Assembly: GCF_001467625.1 (NCBI RefSeq)
Contig: NZ_LNYB01000012.1
Span: 30,623-94,622 of the forward strand
DNA from: Legionella feeleii
GTDB lineage: Bacteria > Pseudomonadota > Gammaproteobacteria > Legionellales > Legionellaceae
Length of the DNA: 64,000 bases
Reading direction: 5' to 3'
Position 1 is the first letter of the stretch, and each line of letters begins with the position of its first letter. The notes under the pieces are model-generated. The model saw only the letters and a list, made by a program, of their open reading frames with translations, made no database searches and was not told where the DNA came from. Both the position numbers and the translations under genes were made by a program. This document shows positions 28,653 to 37,826 of this stretch, one piece after another.

Positions 28653-29761
28653 AAACTCGCTCGTTTATCGTGCAATTGAAAACCGGTTAAAGCCAATTCA
28701 ATGTTTTTAGTCAAGGCAATGACTTTGAATAGTTCGCCCATTTCACTGGGTTGAAGTAACTGTTTAACAGCTTGTTGAGCCTTTATCCGATTACGGTCTT
28801 CAGCCAGTTCATTCAGTAAGCTTAACAAACCGTTGGCGAGCAAAAAAGAGGCTTGATTCGTATAACCAGCAATGTGAAAGCCCGCTGTATGACCGGCTTC
28901 AGCAATATGAGTAAAATCGACATGGGCAGTGATATCTTGCTCACCGACATGAATCAATGGGTTGCTGTGCGCGTGATGGCGATAATGGCACATTAATGTG
29001 CCACTGTTACGCTCAGGATGATAATATTCATGGCGTGGGAAGCCATAATCCAACAGAAAAACAGCTCCCTGAGTCAGCATGGCGTAACATTGTTGTATCC
29101 AATCATCAATGAATAAATTTGCTTCTGACTGATAGGGTATATTTTCGGGGGGTAAACTAGTCGCTACATGGGCAAGCAATCGCTTATTTGTGCAGGGCTT
29201 GAAAATTTCTGTTAGTTCCTGTTGCGCATTCAGAGTGATAAAACTTTCCAATACCCCCTCATCTGTTTTTAAAAAACGATGAACAGGCATTGCATCAAGT
29301 ACTTCATTAGCAATGACTACGCCATTGAAAGCTTGTTCAGGCCAGCGATTGAGCCATTTTACTCTTTCAAGTAAATGAGGGATTTCCTGTCGAATTAATT
29401 CCTCTTGTCTTTGGCGTAAATGACTACTGACTTCCATAATATGGTAAGCCCGGGGCAAACATTGATCACGTTCAAGTTGTTTTAAGAGATCAACACAGAG
29501 ACGGCCAGAGCCAGCACCAAATTCAAAAAGAAGAGGGTCAGCCATTATTGACAAGAGTTGCTTACATTGTTTGGCCAATGTTTGGCCAAACAAGGGTGTT
29601 AATTCAGGTGCAGTAACGAAGTCGCCATGAGCCCCAAATTTTTGCAATCCCGCGCTATAATAGCCAAAATCAGGTGCGTATAGCGCTTGCTGCATAAATT
29701 CAACAAAGGGCATATCCCCTTGTTGTATAATCTGACTGCGAATGGATGTAAGTAGGCTCAT
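28649..29761 (-). CDS. MidA/NDUFAF7-family SAM-dependent methyltransferase
   Basis: The 370-aa protein matches the COG1565 (DUF185) family, whose mitochondrial member methylates an arginine of respiratory complex I. It shows the N-terminal signature FMQQALYAPDFGYYSAG, then GDFVTAPELTPLFG and the SAM-binding motif FEFGAGSGRLCVDLL near residue 80. In bacteria the substrate is not established. It is the first gene of the leftward operon with the PTPS-like gene, priA and thioesterase. It is divergent from the FolM-like gene across only about 35 bp. Confidence 0.85.
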   Translation of the reverse strand: MSLLTSIRSQIIQQGDMPFVEFMQQALYAPDFGYYSAGLQKFGAHGDFVTAPELTPLFGQTLAKQCKQLLSIMADPLLFEFGAGSGRLCVDLLKQLERDQCLPRAYHIMEVSSHLRQRQEELIRQEIPHLLERVKWLNRWPEQAFNGVVIANEVLDAMPVHRFLKTDEGVLESFITLNAQQELTEIFKPCTNKRLLAHVATSLPPENIPYQSEANLFIDDWIQQCYAMLTQGAVFLLDYGFPRHEYYHPERNSGTLMCHYRHHAHSNPLIHVGEQDITAHVDFTHIAEAGHTAGFHIAGYTNQASFLLANGLLSLLNELAEDRNRIKAQQAVKQLLQPSEMGELFKVIALTKNIELALTGFQLHDKRASL

Positions 29762-29796
29762 AATTGCTTAAAAATTATAAAAGTGGGGAACATACC

Positions 29797-30549
29797 TTGA
29801 ATCAAGCCAACAAACAAGCCGCCAAAGTGGCTTTGGTAACTGGTGCGGCACGGCGAATAGGTGCTGCAATTGTCAGAGAACTGCATCAGGCCGGTTTTAA
29901 GGTTGTTATCCATTGTAATCGTTCGTTGACTGCCGCGGAAGCGTTGGCATACGATTTAAATCAGCAACGCGCTGGTAGTGCTTATGTTTTACAAAAAGAA
30001 TTGACAGATGCCAATGCAACAAACGAGTTGATGGCTTCCGTGTTTGCCTGGGCCGGGCGTGTCGATTTATTGGTAAATAATGCCTCATTATTTATACGTA
30101 GTGATTGTACTATCTTCGATGAAACGGTGTGGGATAGTTTGTTTACTGTTAATGTCAAAGTCCCTTTCTTGTTATCTCTTGCTGCTCGACCTCATCTTGC
30201 AGATCAAGAAGGATGCATCGTGAATATTACAGATATCCACGCAGATAAACCGCTTAAAGGGTATGCTATTTATTGCCAAAGTAAAGCTGCATTACTAATG
30301 CAGACCAAAGCCTTGGCTCGCGAGTTTGCTCCTCAAGTACGCGTCAACGCAATTGCACCTGGTGCCATAGCCTGGCCTGAAGATAACAACATGTTAAGTA
30401 TGGAAACACAGCAACAAATTATCGCTAAAACCCCTTTAAAGCGCCATGGAGCTCCTGAATATATCGCGCAAATGGTGCTGGCTCTTACTAGTAATTCTTT
30501 TATTACAGGGCAAATCGTTAATGTGGATGGTGGACGCAGCATTTCCTAG
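29797..30549 (+). CDS. folM: FolM-like pteridine reductase (SDR family)
   Basis: The 250-aa short-chain dehydrogenase has TGAARRIG at residues 15-22. This TGx3RxG form, with Arg in place of the usual Gly, marks pteridine reductases and FolM. LVNNAS, the YxxxK pair in YCQSKAAL and the C-terminal INVDGGRSIS-like end (VNVDGGRS) are present. FolM reduces dihydromonapterin or dihydrofolate with NADPH. TTG 29797 is preferred over TTG 29764 because GGGGA precedes it at about 8 nt. It is convergent with the dus gene, overlapping it by 4 bp. Confidence 0.82.
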   Translation: MNQANKQAAKVALVTGAARRIGAAIVRELHQAGFKVVIHCNRSLTAAEALAYDLNQQRAGSAYVLQKELTDANATNELMASVFAWAGRVDLLVNNASLFIRSDCTIFDETVWDSLFTVNVKVPFLLSLAARPHLADQEGCIVNITDIHADKPLKGYAIYCQSKAALLMQTKALAREFAPQVRVNAIAPGAIAWPEDNNMLSMETQQQIIAKTPLKRHGAPEYIAQMVLALTSNSFITGQIVNVDGGRSIS

Positions 30550-31505
30550 AGCGGCAGTTTTTTTAATTCCCTTTCGATATCATCAAGGTGTTCAAGTTTG
30601 TAAAAAATTTGCAATTCTGTTGGACTAAGTTGTGCTCTGAAGTAATAGCGTAATAAAGATCGGCTTTGTAACACCGCTTTATAGTCATTTTCCAATTTTG
30701 CCAGGTTATGCAAGTGTTGTATAAAAAGAGCTTTTATAGTGTCAGTATCAGGATGACTCTCTATCTTATTAAGGAGATTTTGGTAAAGCCAAGGCTTACC
30801 AGTTCCCGCGCGTGCTATCATATAGGCGTCACAACCGCTATTAATCAATGCCTTTGTTAGGCTCGCCTTATCACTGATATCGCCATTAGCGATGACGGGG
30901 ATAGAAACAGCCCGTTTAATTGCGGCAATTTGGGCAAAATTACAGTCAACATTATAGTCATCATTCCAACGTCTGCCGTGGACAATGAGCGCATCAGCCC
31001 CGGCCTGCTCTATCGCCCTGGCCAGGTCAACATCATTATCATTCCCCTGGATGCGAAGTTTGACTGTGAGGGGAAGGTTAATCATTTTACGAACGCTATT
31101 AACTATCTTGAGCAATTGCTGCGGTTCACTGAGTAAGGCGCTACCGGCTCCCTTTTTGCGAATTTTGGTTTTCGGACAACCACAATTAATATCGATTAAA
31201 TTAGCACCAATGCTCGCGAGGTAAGCGCTTGCTGTGGCCATCGTTTCTGGATCATTACCTGCTATCTGGTAGCTGAGCGTTTTTTCTAGCGATGAGCGGT
31301 AAAGATAGCGTGAGTTCAATGGATGCTTATAAAGGGCATCATGTGCAGAAATCATTTCAGTTGTACAGTAGGCAGGAGGCGTAAATTGATAAAACAATTC
31401 ACGGAAAGGAGCACAACTGAAACCAGCTAAAGGTCCTTGAATTAAACGATTAGGCAAGTGAATGGAGCCAATGCTAAAAGGGCTATTGAGAAAAGAGTGC
31501 ATCAT
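30546..31505 (-). CDS. tRNA-dihydrouridine synthase
   Basis: This FMN enzyme reduces a uridine in tRNA to dihydrouridine. The 319-aa protein has the N-terminal RLIQGPLAGFSCAPFRELF, the catalytic cysteine motif INCGCPKTKIRKKGAGSALL near residue 100, LIVHGRRWNDDY and IPVIANGDISD. The GAGSALL element is closer to DusB than to DusA or DusC, but subfamily assignment by eye is not safe. Two ATG codons, 31505 and 31502, are possible starts. Confidence 0.88.
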   Translation of the reverse strand: MMHSFLNSPFSIGSIHLPNRLIQGPLAGFSCAPFRELFYQFTPPAYCTTEMISAHDALYKHPLNSRYLYRSSLEKTLSYQIAGNDPETMATASAYLASIGANLIDINCGCPKTKIRKKGAGSALLSEPQQLLKIVNSVRKMINLPLTVKLRIQGNDNDVDLARAIEQAGADALIVHGRRWNDDYNVDCNFAQIAAIKRAVSIPVIANGDISDKASLTKALINSGCDAYMIARAGTGKPWLYQNLLNKIESHPDTDTIKALFIQHLHNLAKLENDYKAVLQSRSLLRYYFRAQLSPTELQIFYKLEHLDDIERELKKLPL

Positions 31506-31711
31506 AATTAAGGAGAAAATATATTAAGGACTACTCACAGTCCGCTACAATTGCTTGTATTATACACAGCCCATATAGCCAGAAAAATAATTATACAACC
31601 AGAGAACCAACGAGATAGGTCATGCAAGCGATCTATTGTGCAGCTATCGCAAAATTAGAAGATGCGAATTGGTAAAGAGCCGGTTATAATCCTCTAATTT
31701 TTAGGTGTTTT

Positions 31712-32158
31712 ATGGATAAACGATTTTTTTCGCCTTTAGAGTTAATGAGGATTGCTACTGAGCATGCTTACTGTGCTGAGTATTTATTACCCGGTAATGC
31801 CAAAGTGACTATGTATGGAGACTCCAATTGCGATACGTTAGCGGCAATTACAACACTCATGTATGCAGCTTTTGAATTAACATTTAAAGCATACCTTCTC
31901 CATGAACATAAAAAAAATAACCAGCACAAAAATTTAATGGAATTACTTGAATCAGGTCTTGAACTGGAATTATCTCATGAAGATAGGAAACTGTTGAAAT
32001 ATTTGGCACGTCACCAGGCTTTTCGTAAAGGGGTCGATTATGAGCTCTGGGAAGATAGACAGGATTTGCATGGTTTCTGCGTTGAAATTATTGAGCTTTA
32101 TGAACGGATACAACAGTTAATGCCCATAGAGTTACAAAGTGAATACCAATCGGTTTAG
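31712..32158 (+). CDS. HEPN-like helical protein
   Basis: The 148-aa protein is all-helical in character and resembles HEPN domains: a central helix AAFELTFKAYLLHEHKK followed by H-x-N-L-x-ELL. No Rx4-6H ribonuclease motif is seen and no nucleotidyltransferase partner is adjacent, so it does not look like a toxin-antitoxin pair. A TATAAT lies at 31685-31690, about 25 nt before the ATG, with SD GGTG between. The function is unknown. Confidence 0.6.
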   Translation: MDKRFFSPLELMRIATEHAYCAEYLLPGNAKVTMYGDSNCDTLAAITTLMYAAFELTFKAYLLHEHKKNNQHKNLMELLESGLELELSHEDRKLLKYLARHQAFRKGVDYELWEDRQDLHGFCVEIIELYERIQQLMPIELQSEYQSV

Positions 32159-32262
32159 GAGAAGGGATAAAAATTCTCACAAGCTATACCGTAAGATTTT
32201 TTATTGCCCATAATGAAAAGTTCTGCCTAAGAGTCGCTTAGGTCTATTAGGGAAATTAAAGC

Positions 32263-34335
32263 ATGATAAGTGCAAAGCCGATGGAGCAATTATTGGCAGA
32301 AGATCAAGCTCTTTTAAGACTTAATAAAATTACCAGAATAATTTGTGAAACGACTAATCCGGACGCTTGTAATATCCAATGGAATGAAGCGGAGAAAGAT
32401 CTTAGGTTTAATTTTGTCCTGCATATGAACGAGTATTCACCTGCTACGGTTCACCATAGGCAATTTTCCCTTATTCCTTTCATCCTTGGATTTCCCACCC
32501 CCCCTAAAGCGGTTGAAGGTAAAAACAATTTTACTGTGAAGTTAGACACAGCAAATACAGTAGCTGGGTTTTTAAATCGATTGATGCAATATGAAGTTGA
32601 GGCAGTATTAGTCGGTGAGCAAAATTTCTCTTATTCTACTAAATATGGGTTGCCACATCCGAAAACTGGTCGTGGGGCGATGGAAAGGGTTCTATCGAAG
32701 GCTAAATGTCTGTTCCATGAACGCACAATGCGGCCCTACGGTATAAAGCTTACTATCAAGGAAAATAATCAGGTAGAAATAATAGTTGATGCTCCTGGCG
32801 ACCCAATGATGATTGCAAAGACTCTTTGTTCTATTTGGAGATTTCCTGTCAATGATGTAGTCGTAAAAGATCGGTCGCTAGTATTTTCTTCTGTTGATGC
32901 GATTTTAGACAGCATGGCAGGGAATCGTATCAATTACCATTCGGTGCTCGTTTTAAATAAGCAGGGTGAGCTTGCTGTTACAGAATGTACTAATTCTCAG
33001 GGTGAGATACTTGATACAAAAGAGCATTGCCTGGAGCCTTATTATCCGCAGCTTGATGCACTGGGGCCTGGATTAAGGAAAATGTTTGGTTTAGAGCTAA
33101 GAGATCCGCGCCGTTTAGAAGAATATCGTACAATAATAGCTCAAGAAAGTAATTGGGTTTTATTTCTGGTTGAAGCTAATGTTTGGGTGACAGCCCCTGT
33201 CCCAACGCTGGTTAAATCGCCTATACCTGAAGCAGAGCGATTTGTTTCCTTAAGCAGGATAAAAGGAAAAGGGATTTTCTGGCAGAGTGTTCCACTGATC
33301 CAACATTATCTTTATTTTGAAGCGAATCGTATTGAGAAAGCATTGCAGGAAAATGAAGGGTTGGAAGGGACAATGGTTACCATTGATAGTAGCTTTCAAC
33401 CCAATCCAGACAACAAGAAGACAAGCCAAGCAGGAGAGCATTTTGGCAAAATTTACATAAAAAATAGTGACGGAAGGATTAACCTTATTCATGAAGCGCT
33501 TAAACTCAGCCTTCCCCCAACAAGTTACCCAAACTGTCAAATAGAACTAGTGGTAGCTGATAATACAGTTGTTCTGAGTAATATTAATCCAGCATTGGTA
33601 TTTCATATCTTTAAAATCCAGACAAGAATGCATTTTTGTTTCAAACAGATTGAGGACGCCCTGCCTGCAACGTGGATTGCAGACCATATTAATACACTTA
33701 TGAGTGCTCTCGATAAAGAGCCTATTACAATAAGACTCTCAATCATTGATAAAACACAAGCAATTTTAACGATCTTTCAAGAAGTTATTACACAATTACA
33801 CAATTTTTCTGGTACCGAGAGACAGCAATTCCTTAAATGCTTTATTGCCGAAGTGCAAGCCTATGAACAAAGTATCCTTGCATTGTCTCCGACACAAAAA
33901 ACCTTGCTGGTTGCTTTTACTTTAGTGGGAACTCTCTTAGGGGTTTCCTTAGGTAGTATGTTTGGTTTATTAGGCGGTTTTTGTCTCAGTTCAGGAGCAA
34001 ATAGCGCTATTCCGGGACTTGGTATGGTGGCCGCCAATTATACGGGTGGAGGTATTGGCGCTGCATTAGCGACTCTTAAAGGTGCGGGTTTAACGGTAAT
34101 GATAAGTACTGCAGCGAGCAGTTTTTTAGTGGGGATTGCTAGTGGTACCGGCGCTTTTCTGGTAGGACGCTTAGGCTTCTTTAGTCCGTCGCAATCCCAA
34201 TTACTGGTTAAAACCTTTTCACAAAAATTACAGGATGACATTAAAAAAGATAAGCTTTTGCAAGATAGCAGTGGATGTGAGGTGGGGTCAATTCCACCTG
34301 ATGCAGTCAAAATGGGGGGCAGCGCAGTGCCTTAG
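32263..34335 (+). CDS. Unknown 690-aa protein with Gly-rich membrane segment near C-terminus, effector-like
   Basis: The ATG at 32263 has AGGGA about 10 nt upstream. Residues 1-540 are soluble and mixed alpha/beta in character with no recognised domain. Residues from about 544 to 642 are hydrophobic and very Gly/Ala-rich (for example LVGTLLGVSLGSMFGLLGGF), forming two or three glycine-zipper-like membrane helices. The last 40 residues are charged and polar. This layout, soluble body plus late membrane hairpin plus polar tail, is common among Legionella effectors, but no sequence signature proves it. Confidence 0.75.
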   Translation: MISAKPMEQLLAEDQALLRLNKITRIICETTNPDACNIQWNEAEKDLRFNFVLHMNEYSPATVHHRQFSLIPFILGFPTPPKAVEGKNNFTVKLDTANTVAGFLNRLMQYEVEAVLVGEQNFSYSTKYGLPHPKTGRGAMERVLSKAKCLFHERTMRPYGIKLTIKENNQVEIIVDAPGDPMMIAKTLCSIWRFPVNDVVVKDRSLVFSSVDAILDSMAGNRINYHSVLVLNKQGELAVTECTNSQGEILDTKEHCLEPYYPQLDALGPGLRKMFGLELRDPRRLEEYRTIIAQESNWVLFLVEANVWVTAPVPTLVKSPIPEAERFVSLSRIKGKGIFWQSVPLIQHYLYFEANRIEKALQENEGLEGTMVTIDSSFQPNPDNKKTSQAGEHFGKIYIKNSDGRINLIHEALKLSLPPTSYPNCQIELVVADNTVVLSNINPALVFHIFKIQTRMHFCFKQIEDALPATWIADHINTLMSALDKEPITIRLSIIDKTQAILTIFQEVITQLHNFSGTERQQFLKCFIAEVQAYEQSILALSPTQKTLLVAFTLVGTLLGVSLGSMFGLLGGFCLSSGANSAIPGLGMVAANYTGGGIGAALATLKGAGLTVMISTAASSFLVGIASGTGAFLVGRLGFFSPSQSQLLVKTFSQKLQDDIKKDKLLQDSSGCEVGSIPPDAVKMGGSAVP

Positions 34336-34419
34336 GTTACCAATTGGATATCTATTGCCAAACTTGGCACAACGCTGGTTTCACGCTAGGATTATGTTTT
34401 TTTACCCAAGGTGGGATAA

Positions 34420-35421
34420 ATGACACAGCCAGAGGTTACTACAGCACTGACAGTGCAAGAACAACTGTTACAATTGAGTGCCCATCTTAACGGGCGCATC
34501 CTTGGTCAAAAAGATTTGATATCGCGATTATTAATCGCTCTACTGGCCGATGGCCATTTATTGGTTGAGGGAGCGCCTGGCTTAGCAAAAACACGGGCTG
34601 TTAAGGAGTTGTCGTCAGTTGTCGAAGGAGACTTTCATCGTATCCAGTTTACTCCGGATTTATTGCCTGGCGATCTGACAGGAACCGATGTCTATCATCC
34701 CGAGAACGGTTCCTTTGTTTTTCAACCTGGTCCTATTTTTCATCATTTGATTCTTGCTGATGAAATTAATCGTGCTCCTGCCAAGGTACAATCTGCTCTA
34801 CTGGAGGCTATGGCAGAGCGGCAAGTTACGATAGGGGGCAAAACCTATCCCTTGCCAGAATTATTTTTGGTTATGGCAACCCAAAATCCCATTGAACAGG
34901 AAGGAACTTATCCGTTGCCAGAAGCACAGCTTGATCGTTTTTTAATGTACGTGAAAATTGGTTATCCCGATGTCCAGGTCGAGCGTGATATTCTTATACT
35001 GGCTCGCCGTGAAGCAGAAGAAATGGGTAGCTTAAAGGTAACCCCTGCTCCTGTCAGTCCTCTAAGTCAGGTCACTTTATTTGCTGCCAGGCGTGAAGTT
35101 TTACGAGTGCATACCAGCGAAGCACTAGAAAATTATTTAGTGCAATTGGTTGTTGCTACACGTAATCCAGCCATTTATAGCGACGAACTCGCACGCTGGT
35201 TACGCTTTGGAGCAAGCCCCCGTGCCACTATTGCGCTGGATCGTTGTGCAAAAGCACATGCCTGGCTTGCTGGGCGGGATTATGTGACACCGGAGGATAT
35301 TCATGTTATTGCTCATGACGTGCTTCGCCATCGTATCTTGTTAAGCTTTGAAGCAGAGGCAGAAGGAGTGAGCAGCGATGATTTTATTAATTCTTTATTA
35401 CGCCTGATTGCAGTTCCTTGA
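34420..35421 (+). CDS. MoxR-family AAA+ ATPase
   Basis: The 333-aa ATPase has Walker A GAPGLAKTRA near residue 51, Walker B in LILADEINRAPAKVQSALLE, and the MoxR sensor segment ATQNPIEQEGTYPLPEAQLD. MoxR proteins act as chaperone-like partners for VWA-domain proteins, and this one opens an operon containing two of them. The SD is strong (AAGGTGGGA). DUF58 follows after 8 bp. Confidence 0.95.
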   Translation: MTQPEVTTALTVQEQLLQLSAHLNGRILGQKDLISRLLIALLADGHLLVEGAPGLAKTRAVKELSSVVEGDFHRIQFTPDLLPGDLTGTDVYHPENGSFVFQPGPIFHHLILADEINRAPAKVQSALLEAMAERQVTIGGKTYPLPELFLVMATQNPIEQEGTYPLPEAQLDRFLMYVKIGYPDVQVERDILILARREAEEMGSLKVTPAPVSPLSQVTLFAARREVLRVHTSEALENYLVQLVVATRNPAIYSDELARWLRFGASPRATIALDRCAKAHAWLAGRDYVTPEDIHVIAHDVLRHRILLSFEAEAEGVSSDDFINSLLRLIAVP

Positions 35422-35429
35422 GGTTTATC

Positions 35430-36335
35430 ATGGGTGACGGGGTAATTGTTGAACTTAGCGAATTAATTGCATTAAAGCGTTATGCTCAAAGAGTTAACTA
35501 TAAGCCTGAAGGTAATGCTTTACGTGCTGGCAATCACCTTTCTAAATTACGTGGTCGAGGGATGGACTTTGCTGAGGTTCGTAATTACCAGGCTGGTGAT
35601 GAAATTCGTCATATGGAATGGCGTGTGACAGCGCGTACTGGCAAACCCTATGTTAAACTTTACCAGGAAGAGCGCGAGCGACCCATTGTTCTGATTGTTG
35701 ATTTTAACGCGTCGATGTTCTTTGGTACACGGTTAGCATTTAAATCAGTGGTAGCTGCTCGTTTAGCTGCGATGATTGCGTGGACATCTATTAAGCAAGG
35801 GGATCGAATCGGTGGTTTATTGTATTCATCCTCCCGACATGATGAATTTACACCACGTAGCCGCGACGTTGGCGTTCTACCGCTTTTGGCTGCATTAAGT
35901 AAATATAGTAAGGAAAATCTTGAGGAAACTTCGCCTCGCTTATTAAGTGATGTTCTGGTCCGTTTGCGTCGTGTGGCGCGGCCAGGTAGTGTCATAGTCC
36001 TTCTTAGCGATTTTTATCAGATGGATAGAGAGAGTGAGCAACATTTGGCCCGACTGGGAGCGCATAATGATATTCTTGCCTACCATATTTGTGATCCTTT
36101 AGAACTCTTGCCACCAAAGCCTAACCACTATGCCATGACCAATGGTAAGCAGGAGATTCTTGTCGATACAACAATTGAAGAAATAAGCCAGGCTTACCAG
36201 TCTTATTGCGAATTACGGCTAGCCAATTTGCAGTCGCAGTTTAAAAGGTTGCAAATTCAGTATGTTCAAGTTCTCGCTGAAACTGATTTACCAAGATTAG
36301 TACGGCAGACTTTTCCACGGAGGTCACGTGACTGA
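35430..36335 (+). CDS. DUF58 protein (VWA-like)
   Basis: The 301-aa protein carries the DUF58 signature RNYQAGDEIRHMEWRVTART near residues 55-75, followed by a VWA-like fold (VLIVDFNASM). ATG 35430 was chosen because GAGG precedes it by 6 nt; the longer TTG start at 35418 overlaps moxR and has no SD. DUF58 genes nearly always follow moxR. It overlaps the next gene by 8 bp. Confidence 0.92.
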   Translation: MGDGVIVELSELIALKRYAQRVNYKPEGNALRAGNHLSKLRGRGMDFAEVRNYQAGDEIRHMEWRVTARTGKPYVKLYQEERERPIVLIVDFNASMFFGTRLAFKSVVAARLAAMIAWTSIKQGDRIGGLLYSSSRHDEFTPRSRDVGVLPLLAALSKYSKENLEETSPRLLSDVLVRLRRVARPGSVIVLLSDFYQMDRESEQHLARLGAHNDILAYHICDPLELLPPKPNHYAMTNGKQEILVDTTIEEISQAYQSYCELRLANLQSQFKRLQIQYVQVLAETDLPRLVRQTFPRRSRD

Positions 36336-36813
36336 ATCACCAGCGCTAGCAAAATTGCGCGATATTCAATTGCCAGACCCTATCAGCTGGTGGCCAATGG
36401 CTCCTGGCTGGTATTTTTTAATCGCACTCGTAGTTCTGGGTGTTATTTTTTTAGTTTACATGCTTCGCCGTAGTTATGTCTGTGGCCGTGCTAAGCGCGA
36501 AGCCCTTCAATTGTTGAACCATTATCAGCAAGCCTATGAGCATGTTGGCAATAGTCAGCGCAGTAGCATGGAAATTTCAGAATTACTGCGTCGCGTAGCC
36601 TTGGTGTATTTTCCCAGGGAGATGGTAGCTGGTTTACAAGGGGAGGCCTGGTTGGCTTTTTTAAATAAAACCGCAAAGGGCGTTGATTTTAACTCAGTAC
36701 GTACTTGTTTGTTGGAAGCACCCTACCAAACAGGAAAAAACATGGACCTAAATCCTTTGTTTATTTGTGCAGAAAAATGGATAAAGCAACGGAGAAAACC
36801 ATGTTCGAATTAG
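36328..36813 (+). CDS. DUF4381 membrane protein
   Basis: The 161-aa protein starts at GTG 36328 behind GGAGG. It has the family opening LRDIQLPDPISWWPMAPGWY, then one transmembrane helix (FLIALVVLGVIFLVYML) and a cytoplasmic helical domain. It occurs in moxR/VWA operons of proteobacteria, where it is presumed to be a membrane component. Its end overlaps the BatA-like gene by 13 bp. Confidence 0.9.
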   Translation: MTESPALAKLRDIQLPDPISWWPMAPGWYFLIALVVLGVIFLVYMLRRSYVCGRAKREALQLLNHYQQAYEHVGNSQRSSMEISELLRRVALVYFPREMVAGLQGEAWLAFLNKTAKGVDFNSVRTCLLEAPYQTGKNMDLNPLFICAEKWIKQRRKPCSN

Positions 36814-37826
36814 CTGAACCAAGAATTCTACTCTTTTTGCCACTGCCTTTTTTAATTTGGTTTTTAATTCCACGCGCAACGTTACAATTACCCGCTGCTT
36901 TGAAAGTTCCTTTTTATCACGCCATGTTGACTATCGTAAGTAACCAAAAGCGCACCTTTGCCGGTCAGGCACAGCTAGGGTTGTTTTTGTTAATCTGGTC
37001 GCTATTACTGCTTGCGGCGGCTGGCCCACGTTGGGTAGGAGAGCCTAAGCCTTTAGCAAGAGAAGGTCGAAATATCATGTTGGTGCTTGATTTATCAGGC
37101 AGTATGGCATTGGATGACATGATATGGCGTGGTCGTCCAGCTACTCGTTTAGCTATTGTTAAACGTACTGCAGAACAATTTGTGCGTGAGCGGATAGGTG
37201 ACCGAATTGGTTTGATTCTCTTTGGTAGCCGTGCTTATTTACAAACACCACTCACCTATGATCGCCATACCGTATTGCTTCGACTTGAAGATGCCAGTGT
37301 TGGCCTGGCAGGACAAACTACTTCCATAGGCGATGCACTTGGTTTGGCAGTGAAGCGTTTACAAAATGTCCCATCTAAAGGACGCATGATTATTTTGCTC
37401 ACTGATGGAGCCAATAATTCAGGGGTATTGGCCCCATCAAAAGCTGCCGAATTGGCAAAATTAGATGAGATTAAAGTTTATACGATTGGTTTAGGTGCAG
37501 AGGGGGATCCTCGCGCATTCAATGGCGCTTTTTTTAACATGAATGCTTCCCCGGATCTCGATGAAAAAACGTTGCAAGAGATAGCAAAAGTAACAGGGGG
37601 GCGTTATTTTAGAGCAACTGATGTCCAGTCTTTACAAACTATTTATAAAACAATCAACCAATTAGAGACTGTAACCCAGGAAGACGCAACGATTCGCCCA
37701 CAGCATGATTATTATTCTTGGCCATTGGCGCTAGCGCTCTTTTTATTGTTGTATTGGCTCATTAAAAAGATCGCTTTATGGACCAGTTTGAAATTAATTT
37801 CTGGTGGCCGGGAGTTTTCATCATGA
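36801..37826 (+). CDS. BatA-like VWA-domain membrane protein
   Basis: From ATG 36801 (GGAG 6 nt upstream) the protein has 341 aa. An N-terminal pair of hydrophobic segments precedes a VWA domain with an intact metal-ion site (VLDLSGSM, D-x-S-x-S near residue 96; LLTDGANNSG later). A C-terminal helix (PLALALFLLLYWLIKKIALW) anchors it. Bat (Bacteroides aerotolerance) proteins are inner-membrane proteins linked with stress tolerance. It overlaps the BatB-like gene by 4 bp. Confidence 0.9.
   Translation: MFELAEPRILLFLPLPFLIWFLIPRATLQLPAALKVPFYHAMLTIVSNQKRTFAGQAQLGLFLLIWSLLLLAAAGPRWVGEPKPLAREGRNIMLVLDLSGSMALDDMIWRGRPATRLAIVKRTAEQFVRERIGDRIGLILFGSRAYLQTPLTYDRHTVLLRLEDASVGLAGQTTSIGDALGLAVKRLQNVPSKGRMIILLTDGANNSGVLAPSKAAELAKLDEIKVYTIGLGAEGDPRAFNGAFFNMNASPDLDEKTLQEIAKVTGGRYFRATDVQSLQTIYKTINQLETVTQEDATIRPQHDYYSWPLALALFLLLYWLIKKIALWTSLKLISGGREFSS

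Noticed and set aside
31712..32158. Toxin-antitoxin module
   Set aside because: The HEPN-like protein has no Rx4-6H catalytic motif and no nucleotidyltransferase or antitoxin neighbour.
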